Assembly (NCBI GenBank): GCA_017395275.1
Contig: JAFPVN010000324.1
Location: forward strand, 1 to 6,553
DNA from: Candidatus Methanomethylophilaceae archaeon
GTDB lineage: Archaea; Thermoplasmatota; Thermoplasmata; Methanomassiliicoccales; Methanomethylophilaceae
DNA: 6,553 nt
Direction of reading: 5' to 3'
Below the pieces are notes generated by a model. That model saw only the letters and a program-made list of their open reading frames with translations, had not been told where the DNA came from and did no database searches. The position numbers and the translations under genes were made by a program. Shown here in pieces: positions 1-4,700 of this stretch (its first letter is position 1; the number at the start of each line of letters is the position of its first letter).

Positions 1-141
1 CCGCCGAGACTTAAGAACTCCCGATAGGGAACAAACCATGCATTTCCACATGAGACTAGCGATAGCTATGCAATCCTTTATCAAAATCTACTGAATATAG
101 GGGTCGCAGGTCACCTCATCAATTGGAATAAATGGAGAAGT
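1..141. other. Left-edge non-coding stretch downstream of 5S rRNA
   Basis: This stretch is more AT-rich than the rest of the window and has no open frame with convincing coding character. On the minus strand it is the region just 3' of the 5S rRNA gene. The transcript would run into a modestly T-rich patch around 126-136 but no long T-run, so the 5S terminator is not clear. Two short frames run off the left edge, one on each strand. Neither is long enough to judge. I see no tRNA fold or complete C/D-box RNA here. Confidence 0.4.
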
Positions 142-265
142 GGTTGACAGCGTGCCCGAATTCCCGTACGCTTGCGCAATACAGTACAAAGGGGTACGCG
201 GGCGGACTTTACTGCCGGGTTCGGAATGGGACCGGGTGTGACCCCGCCGCTATGGCCGTCATACC
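142..265 (-). rRNA. 5S ribosomal RNA
   Basis: This is the 5S RNA of the large ribosomal subunit. Read on the minus strand, it has the conserved 5S core: a GGCCATAGCGG start, the ACACCCGG / CCCATTCCGAACCCGG helix II-III and loop C block, and a following AGTAAAGTCCGCC segment. The ends were set by helix I: 5' GGU-A-UGACGGC pairs with 3' GCUGUCAACC over ten base pairs, including one G-U pair and one bulged A. That gives about 124 nt, normal for an archaeal 5S. No 16S, 23S or tRNA gene adjoins it in the window, so it appears to be a stand-alone gene, as is known for Thermoplasmata. It starts 31 bases after the hypC stop codon and has its own TATA box. The exact ends may be off by one to three bases. 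Confidence 0.9.
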
Positions 266-286
266 GAAACTGAGCATACGTCCATA

Positions 287-294
287 GTATATAA
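287..294 (-). promoter_or_regulatory. TATA box of the 5S rRNA gene
   Basis: The minus strand reads TTATATAC here, centred about 25 bases ahead of the predicted 5S 5' end at 265. That is the usual archaeal TATA-to-start distance. A purine-rich GATAAGA stretch just upstream could serve as a BRE. The purine stretch overlaps the hypC TAA stop codon (297-299), so the rRNA promoter begins where the protein gene ends. The call is inferred from motif and spacing. Confidence 0.65.
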
Positions 295-296
295 TC

Positions 297-527
297 TTAT
301 CCGTAGTAGGTCTCGTCGTGGTCGAGGACGTCGTTCCAGAGCTTGATCGTCTCCTCGGCTTCCTCGTTGTCCATGACCTCGATGGCGAATCCAGCGTGGA
401 TGACCACCCAGTCGCCGATTTTGGCATCGACCATGGAGATGTTGGTCTGCTTGATGACTCCGCCGAAGTCGACGTCGCCGGTGTCGCCGTTGATGGCGAC
501 GAGCTTTCCGGGAATGGCTAGGCACAT
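297..527 (-). CDS. hypC: [NiFe]-hydrogenase assembly chaperone HypC (HypC/HybG/HupF family)
   Basis: HypC is a small cytoplasmic chaperone. With HypD it carries the Fe(CN)2CO unit and delivers it to the large subunit of [NiFe]-hydrogenases. The protein has 76 residues, the usual family size. It opens with the MCLAIPGK signature, in which Cys2 is the essential ligand exposed after Met removal. It continues with VDFGGV (19-24) and the GDWVVIHAGFAIEVMD block (38-53), both typical of the family. The start is fixed by the MC motif. It begins four bases after the nac stop, and the purine-rich GGAGAGTGAGAAG running into the ATG may supply the ribosome site. It is therefore likely the last gene of an alaX-nac-hypC transcript. 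No other hyp gene or hydrogenase subunit is visible, so its partners must lie elsewhere. Confidence 0.95.
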   Translation of the reverse strand: MCLAIPGKLVAINGDTGDVDFGGVIKQTNISMVDAKIGDWVVIHAGFAIEVMDNEEAEETIKLWNDVLDHDETYYG

Positions 528-531
528 CTTC

Positions 532-897
532 TCACTCTCCCATGACCTTGAGGATGGCCTCGGCGAGCTCTCCGTTGCACGCTTCGAGTGCGGCGACGGC
601 CTTCTCCTTGTCGCAGCCCGTCTGGGCCATGACGAGTTCGATGTCCTCGGAGTTGAACTTCAGCGGTGCGGGAGCCTCTCCGGACGATCCGAGGGGCCTC
701 TCGAAGCTCTCGCCGTCCACCTGGAAGGACTTCTGTCCCTTCATGGTCATGACGTTGACCGATGCGGGCGAGATGACGATCTCCTTGTCCGCGGTCCTGA
801 TGATGACCTCGGTGACGTTGGGGATCTCCTCGTTGGTGATACCCATCTGTCTCATTGCCTGTTTCATCTGACGCGGATTGATCTTCATTCCTGCCAT
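532..897 (-). CDS. nac: Archaeal nascent polypeptide-associated complex (NAC) protein
   Basis: This is the archaeal homologue of eukaryotic alpha-NAC. It is expected to bind ribosomes near the tunnel exit as a homodimer and contact nascent chains. From the chosen start it is 121 residues. There is a basic, Met-rich N-terminus (MAGMKINPRQMKQAMRQMGI), a NAC beta domain at about 28-62, a Gly/Pro-rich linker at about 66-80, and a C-terminal UBA domain at about 82-121. An upstream in-frame ATG at 909 would add MGDS. However, the best Shine-Dalgarno match, AAGGAGG, directly abuts that ATG with no spacer, whereas it sits 12 bases ahead of the ATG at 897, so I prefer 897. The alaX stop lies 26 bases upstream and hypC starts four bases downstream, which suggests one operon. 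The identity is firm; the start is less so. Confidence 0.93.
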   Translation of the reverse strand: MAGMKINPRQMKQAMRQMGITNEEIPNVTEVIIRTADKEIVISPASVNVMTMKGQKSFQVDGESFERPLGSSGEAPAPLKFNSEDIELVMAQTGCDKEKAVAALEACNGELAEAILKVMGE

Positions 898-923
898 GCT
901 ATCCCCCATCCTCCTTATCCGTA

Positions 924-2096
924 TTAAAGGGATTGGCGGATCCTCGCGACCATCGCCGAGAGAAGCTCATCCGCCTTATCGGCATCGGGAGCACCGCCCT
1001 GGGCGAAATCGGGCTTGCCTCCGCCCCTTCCGCCGAACTCCGCCATGGTGTCCGCCAGGATCCTCTTGCAGTCCACGGACCTGTTGCCTGAGGCGATCAT
1101 GACCATGAGGGTCTGGCTCTTGCACACGAACGCACATACCCCGCCTTCGGCCTTGCGCTTCTCGCACAGGTCCATGACGGGCGTCTTGTCCGATGTTGGG
1201 ACCACGGCGCTGTAGACCGGGGTGCCGTTGACGACCTCGGGTTCCAGGCTTCTGAGCGAAGCGGCCACGGCCGACTTCAGCTGTCTTCTGGATTCCTCCA
1301 GCTCGTGCTTCATGTTGGCCACGGTCTTGATGACGTCCTCGGGCTTGCTCCCGAGGTCGTCGATTATCTGCATGCATCTGTAGGCGAGGTCCATGGCCTC
1401 GGTCTTCCCATTGTCGCCGATCTCGAAGTGCACGGCGAACCCGTCCTTCCCGGCGGAGACCTTCCTGCTGACGAATATGGTGCCTATCTCCGAGGTCTCC
1501 ATGACGTGGACCCCGCTGCAGGCGGCCCTGTCCACGTCGCCGATGTCCACGACGGTGACCTCGTTGCCCTCGATCCTCTCCAGCTTGATGCGGACGGTCG
1601 AGATCTCTGGGTCGTCCTTGCTCATGACGCTCTTGGTGACGGGGAGGTTGTCGGAGACCACCTTGTTGGCGAACCTGACCGCATCGGCGATCTTCTCCAG
1701 CGGCATGTCCCTGTCGATTATGACGTACTTGCTCTCGGGCGAGATGTAGATCTTCACGATCTCCAGGTCAGGGTCCTGGCGGTGCAGGGAGTTGAACAGG
1801 ATGTGCTCGGCGGTGTGTCCCTTCATCAGGTCGTAGCGTCTGTCCCAATCGACGCCGCACCACAGCCTGTCACCGACCTTGAACTCGTTGCCTGGCACTT
1901 TGTGGACGATGTCCTCGCCCTCGTATTTCACCTCGGTGACCTTGAATCCGCCGATGTTGCCGGTGTCGCAGACCTGTCCCCCTCCACCTGGGTAGAATGC
2001 CGTGCCGTCGAGCTTGATCCAATCGCCCTTGACCTCGACGATCTGCGCCTCGAACTCCGATAAGTACCCGTCCTGCCTGAATAGCTCCTCAGTCAT
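924..2096 (-). CDS. alaX: Long-form alanyl-tRNA editing protein AlaX-L
   Basis: This is a free-standing trans-editing enzyme that hydrolyses Ser (and possibly Gly) wrongly attached to tRNA(Ala). It resembles the editing half of AlaRS without the aminoacylation core. The 390 residues fall into a beta-barrel domain with FYPGGGGQ (34-41), the zinc-binding editing domain, a helical linker at about 245-285, and a C-terminal DHHA1-like C-Ala domain ending in the Gly-rich motif GGRGGGKPDFAQGG (355-368). The zinc ligands are visible as HTAEH (His94, His98) and CSGVH (Cys193, His197). Length and C-Ala domain place it in the long AlaX class rather than AlaX-M or AlaX-S. The ATG at 2096 is preceded by a weak GGCGAG site. 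It heads the likely alaX-nac-hypC cluster and is divergent from an Lrp-type regulator. Confidence 0.93.
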   Translation of the reverse strand: MTEELFRQDGYLSEFEAQIVEVKGDWIKLDGTAFYPGGGGQVCDTGNIGGFKVTEVKYEGEDIVHKVPGNEFKVGDRLWCGVDWDRRYDLMKGHTAEHILFNSLHRQDPDLEIVKIYISPESKYVIIDRDMPLEKIADAVRFANKVVSDNLPVTKSVMSKDDPEISTVRIKLERIEGNEVTVVDIGDVDRAACSGVHVMETSEIGTIFVSRKVSAGKDGFAVHFEIGDNGKTEAMDLAYRCMQIIDDLGSKPEDVIKTVANMKHELEESRRQLKSAVAASLRSLEPEVVNGTPVYSAVVPTSDKTPVMDLCEKRKAEGGVCAFVCKSQTLMVMIASGNRSVDCKRILADTMAEFGGRGGGKPDFAQGGAPDADKADELLSAMVARIRQSL

Positions 2097-2128
2097 TTTC
2101 TCGCCTATGCCTCAAGGAACGGCGGACT

Positions 2129-2138
2129 ACTATATCTC
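2129..2138 (-). promoter_or_regulatory. Candidate TATA box for alaX
   Basis: The minus strand reads GAGATATAGT here, 33-42 bases ahead of the alaX ATG, which would give a leader of roughly ten bases. The alternative is the CTATATAAG element at 2155-2163 read on this strand, giving a leader of about 35 bases. Sequence alone does not choose between them. Confidence 0.4.
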
Positions 2139-2153
2139 ATGTCCGTACCGATT

Positions 2154-2161
2154 CTTATATA
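2154..2161 (+). promoter_or_regulatory. TATA box of the Lrp-family gene
   Basis: CTTATATA stands 40 bases ahead of the regulator's ATG and predicts transcription starting near 2182-2186, inside the palindrome at 2174-2189. Read on the opposite strand, the same element is CTATATAAG, also a good TATA box, so it could serve alaX as well. The call rests on motif and spacing. Confidence 0.6.
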
Positions 2162-2173
2162 GCCGAGAGGCCA

Positions 2174-2189
2174 TTAGACATTTGTCTAA
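2174..2189. promoter_or_regulatory. Perfect palindromic operator, probable Lrp autoregulatory site
   Basis: The sequence is TTAGACA-TT-TGTCTAA, a perfect 7-2-7 inverted repeat ending 12 bases ahead of the Lrp-family start codon. Its size and symmetry suit a dimeric Lrp/AsnC winged-helix protein. It covers the predicted transcription start about 20 bases past the TATA box, so bound protein would block RNA polymerase loading or escape. On the alaX side it lies upstream of both candidate TATA boxes, so binding there might activate or have no effect. The palindrome is seen directly; the binding protein is inferred from position. Confidence 0.6.
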
Positions 2190-2201
2190 CGAGGGTTTCA
2201 G

Positions 2202-2666
2202 ATGGCCGATTTGAACGATTTTGACGAGCTGGACAGAAGGATCATCGAACAGTTGTCCACTTCCAGCGAAGGTTCCTTCAGGCAGATAGCGAAGATCCTC
2301 GGCGTGCACCCGACCACCCTCATCCAGAGGGTCAAGAACCTCAAGAACAAGGGCGTCATCACCGGATACCGCGCCAAGATAGACTACATGAAGCTCGGTT
2401 TCGGGTACATGGGCTTCGTCAACATCTACATCAAGGGGGACATCGACCTGGTGCAGGAGACGCTCGCCACGCTGCCGCAGGTCCTGGGTGTCTACAGCGT
2501 CACCGGTGAGTACGACCTCCTCGCGTGGGTCGCGTGCAGGGACAGGGAGGAGTTCTCCAACACCATCAAGGAGATCATGGCGATCGAAGGGGTCAGGAGG
2601 ACCAACACCTCGATCATCATGGACAACATCAAGGATCCCTTCGATTACGTCCCGGAACTGGTCTGA
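2202..2666 (+). CDS. Lrp/AsnC-family transcriptional regulator
   Basis: This is a DNA-binding regulator of the feast/famine type that usually senses an amino acid or related small molecule. The 154 residues show an N-terminal winged helix-turn-helix (about 8-55), opening with the typical LDRRIIEQL pattern and with a recognition helix near HPTTLIQRVKNLK. A linker follows (about 56-65), then a C-terminal RAM ligand-binding and oligomerisation domain (about 66-140) with the GEYDLLAWV segment at 102-110. The start is supported by GAGGG six bases upstream. It is divergent from alaX, and a perfect palindrome overlaps its own promoter, so autorepression is likely. The ligand cannot be read from the sequence. 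Family assignment is firm; the targets are inferred. Confidence 0.93.
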   Translation: MADLNDFDELDRRIIEQLSTSSEGSFRQIAKILGVHPTTLIQRVKNLKNKGVITGYRAKIDYMKLGFGYMGFVNIYIKGDIDLVQETLATLPQVLGVYSVTGEYDLLAWVACRDREEFSNTIKEIMAIEGVRRTNTSIIMDNIKDPFDYVPELV

Positions 2667-2669
2667 CGA

Positions 2670-2680
2670 TTGTGCCAGAT
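2670..2680 (+). repeat. 11-base repeat TTGTGCCAGAT, copy 1
   Basis: This 11-mer lies three bases after the Lrp-family stop codon. An identical copy is at 4664-4674, in the aspS-gatB gap. Both copies are non-coding and in the same orientation. It may be chance or part of a genome-wide intergenic motif. Confidence 0.3.
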
Positions 2681-2757
2681 ATCGGAATGCATGGGCTCCC
2701 GAATCCCGACGGGCAGGCGCGGAGATGCGACTTCCCGGCGCACGCACGCCCGCAACA

Positions 2758-2766
2758 CTTATAATA
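2758..2766 (+). promoter_or_regulatory. TATA box of aspS
   Basis: CTTATAATA resembles the lrp TATA box and sits 44 bases ahead of the aspS ATG, predicting transcription from about 2785-2790 and a leader of 20-25 bases. Between the Lrp-family stop (2666) and this box there is about 90 bases of GC-rich sequence with no T-run and no strong hairpin. Some read-through from the regulator gene into aspS is therefore possible. Confidence 0.6.
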
Positions 2767-2799
2767 GGGTGCGACAGTCAGCCCAACCAATAAACAAAC

Positions 2800-2803
2800 G
2801 AGG
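2800..2803 (+). promoter_or_regulatory. Ribosome binding site fixing the aspS start
   Basis: GAGG lies seven bases ahead of the ATG at 2811. The frame stays open upstream to an ATG at 2670, but the extra 47 codons lie over the TATA box and match nothing in AspRS. The protein from 2811 begins MLRTHTCGDLR, the standard bacterial-type AspRS start. Confidence 0.7.
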
Positions 2804-2810
2804 AAACGAA

Positions 2811-4610
2811 ATGTTGAGAACACACACCTGCGGTGACCTCAGGCCTTCGGACCTGGGGAAAGAGGTTTGCCTTCAGGGCTGGGTCAGATTCTCGAGGGAC
2901 CACGGAGGAGTGGCCTTCATCGACCTTGCCGACAGATACGGGATCACACAGGTCGTCTTCGACCCCGAAGCGACCAAGGATGTGGACGTGAATGCCCTCG
3001 GAGCGGTCATCGATACCTTCTCCAGGGAGTCCGTCGTACAGGTGAACGGGACCGTCAGGAATAGGGTCGAGGGAACGGAGGACGAGCGCAACCCCACGGG
3101 TGCGATCGAGGTCCTCATCAGATCGGCCAAGCTGCTCAACAAGTCCGCCATCCCCCCGCTGGAGATCGGCGACCAGAAGGAAGGCGTCCTCCCCGGAGAG
3201 GACGTGCGCATGAAGTACAGGTACCTCGACCTCAGGAGGTCCGAGATGATCCACGCCATGGAGTTCAGGAGCAGGTTTCTGCACCTCGCCGGGCAGTACC
3301 TCGAATCGCAGAAGTTCATCGAGATCGAGACGCCCATCCTCGGAAGGAGCACCCCCGAGGGCGCCAGGGACTTCATCGTCCCCTCGCGCATACACCCCGG
3401 AACGTTCTACGCGCTCACCCAGTCGCCCCAGCTCTACAAGCAGATGCTGATGGTCGCGTCCATGGACCGCTACTACCAGGTCGCCAGATGCTTCCGCGAC
3501 GAGGACTCCAGGAAGGACAGGCAGCCCGAGTTCACCCAGCTGGACATGGAGATGTCCTTCGTGGACAGCAAGGACATCCAGGACATGATCGAGGGACTGG
3601 TCGCGTTCATCTGGAAGGGGCTGTACAACGAGGACCTCCAGATACCCTTCAGGAGACTCCCCTACCCCGTCGCCATGGAGAAGTACGGAAGCGACAAGCC
3701 CGACCTCAGGTACGGACTGGAGCTCCACACCCTCACCGAGGTGGTGAAGGACGCGCCGTACAATATCTTCCAGAAGATCATCGCCAACGGCGGCATCATC
3801 ACCGGAATCAACATCAAGAAGGACCTCGCCGGCGACAAGATCGGAAGGAACGAGGTCGACAGGTACATCGCCTACGTCAAGAAGATCGGAATGGGCGGTC
3901 TCACCTGGATGAGGGCCAAGGACGGCACCCTCGACAGCAACATCGTGAAGTACTTCACCCCCGAGATCATCGAGAACCTGAAGAAGGAGATGGAGGTCGA
4001 GGACGGTGACCTGCTGTTCCTGCTCGCGGGACCCAGGAAGGCCACGCTCGAAGGCGCCGGGACCCTCAGGAGGAAGCTCGCGGAGGATCTGGACCTGATC
4101 CCCAAGGGAGTGCACGACTTCTTCTGGCTGGTCGACTGCCCCATGTTCGACGTCGATCCCGTCACCGGGAAGAAGGACGCGTTCCACCACCCGTTCGTCC
4201 TGCCCGACGAGAAGTACGAGGAGGGCTTCTGCTTCGACCTCTGCCTCGACGGCAACGAGCTCGGTTCCGGATCCCAGAGGATCCACGACGTCGAGGTGCA
4301 GAAGGAGGTCTTCAGGCAGCTCGGCATGTCCGAGGAGAAGATGGAGGAGGACTTCGGATTCTTCCTTAGGGCCCTCAGCTACGGAGCCCCGCCCCACGGA
4401 GGCATCGCCCTCGGTATCGACAGGTTCGTGACCATCCTTCTCGGCAAGGACACCATCCGCGACGTCATCGCGTTCCCCAAGAACAAGGTCGGTACCTCGC
4501 TCCTGGACGATTCGCCCGCGAAGGTCGACGACGACAAGCTGGACGAGCTCCAGATAATGTCGATGGCCATCGACGACATTGAGTTCGATGAGGAGGAGAC
4601 GGAGGAGTGA
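2811..4610 (+). CDS. aspS: Aspartyl-tRNA synthetase, bacterial type, probably non-discriminating
   Basis: This class IIb enzyme attaches aspartate to tRNA(Asp) and here probably also to tRNA(Asn). At 599 residues it matches bacterial AspRS (about 580-600) rather than the archaeal/eukaryotic form (about 430). It has an N-terminal OB-fold anticodon domain (1-105), then a catalytic core with RYLDLRR (137-143), TPEGARDF (181-188), TQSPQLYKQ (203-211) and motif 2 RCFRDEDSRKDRQPEFTQLD (226-245). A GAD-type insertion follows (about 300-430), then motif 3 GIALGIDRF (531-539) with Arg538, and an acidic tail. His31, in RDHGG, and Gly88, in VEG, match the His and Gly reported in bacterial non-discriminating AspRS, where discriminating E. 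coli AspRS has Leu and Lys. It converges on gatB. Identity is firm; dual specificity is inferred. Confidence 0.96.
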   Translation: MLRTHTCGDLRPSDLGKEVCLQGWVRFSRDHGGVAFIDLADRYGITQVVFDPEATKDVDVNALGAVIDTFSRESVVQVNGTVRNRVEGTEDERNPTGAIEVLIRSAKLLNKSAIPPLEIGDQKEGVLPGEDVRMKYRYLDLRRSEMIHAMEFRSRFLHLAGQYLESQKFIEIETPILGRSTPEGARDFIVPSRIHPGTFYALTQSPQLYKQMLMVASMDRYYQVARCFRDEDSRKDRQPEFTQLDMEMSFVDSKDIQDMIEGLVAFIWKGLYNEDLQIPFRRLPYPVAMEKYGSDKPDLRYGLELHTLTEVVKDAPYNIFQKIIANGGIITGINIKKDLAGDKIGRNEVDRYIAYVKKIGMGGLTWMRAKDGTLDSNIVKYFTPEIIENLKKEMEVEDGDLLFLLAGPRKATLEGAGTLRRKLAEDLDLIPKGVHDFFWLVDCPMFDVDPVTGKKDAFHHPFVLPDEKYEEGFCFDLCLDGNELGSGSQRIHDVEVQKEVFRQLGMSEEKMEEDFGFFLRALSYGAPPHGGIALGIDRFVTILLGKDTIRDVIAFPKNKVGTSLLDDSPAKVDDDKLDELQIMSMAIDDIEFDEEETEE

Positions 4611-4635
4611 TCCTCCCTCTCCCAAACCCTTTCAC

Positions 4636-4645
4636 ATTTTAAAAT
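4636..4645. terminator. Bidirectional oligo-T terminator region between aspS and gatB
   Basis: ATTTTAAAAT is a perfect 10-base palindrome that places a T4 run on both strands, 26 bases past the aspS stop and 56 bases past the gatB stop. Archaeal polymerases stop at oligo-T tracts without needing a hairpin, so it could end both convergent transcripts. A further T5 run on the minus strand (4679-4683) may act earlier for gatB. Confidence 0.45.
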
Positions 4646-4656
4646 AAATCGAATCC

Positions 4657-4670
4657 GGCACGGTTGTGCC
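4657..4670 (-). terminator. Small hairpin in the gatB 3' flank
   Basis: GGCAC and GTGCC form a five-base-pair stem with a four-base loop. On the minus strand it is followed within 15 bases by GATTTATTTT, giving a hairpin plus T-rich tail for the gatAB transcript. On the plus strand no T-run follows, so it should serve gatAB rather than aspS. The stem is short, so this is tentative. Confidence 0.35.
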
Positions 4671-4674
4671 AGAT
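4664..4674 (+). repeat. 11-base repeat TTGTGCCAGAT, copy 2
   Basis: This is identical to 2670-2680 and overlaps the right arm of the small hairpin at 4657-4670. The first copy does not have the matching left arm, so the shared part is not simply the hairpin. Confidence 0.3.
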
Positions 4675-4700
4675 GTTGAAAAAGGAAATCGTTTCGGCTG

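Noticed and set aside
1..51. Minus-strand frame from ATG at 51 running off the left edge, with a CxxC pair (MWKCMVCSLSG)
   Set aside because: Only 17 codons are visible, with no Shine-Dalgarno site and no downstream sequence to confirm a zinc-binding or rubredoxin-like protein. It is too little to call.
2..94. Plus-strand frame open from the left edge to a TGA at 92-94
   Set aside because: About 30 codons with no recognisable motif and low-GC composition unlike the real genes here. A gene tail cannot be excluded, but nothing supports it.
100..125. Minus-strand TTGATGA resembling a C box of a C/D-box small RNA, 3' of the 5S gene
   Set aside because: No CTGA D box follows on that strand at a suitable distance, and there is no terminal stem.
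2670..2810. N-terminal extension of AspRS from an ATG at 2670
   Set aside because: The 47 extra codons cover the TATA box and the GAGG ribosome site and do not match AspRS. The protein starting at 2811 has the family's normal N-terminus.
2778..4625. Very long open frame on the minus strand opposite aspS (about 615 codons)
   Set aside because: It is the antisense shadow of a GC-rich gene. Its low-complexity Leu/Val/Asp/Glu-rich translation matches no family, and aspS itself is unmistakable.
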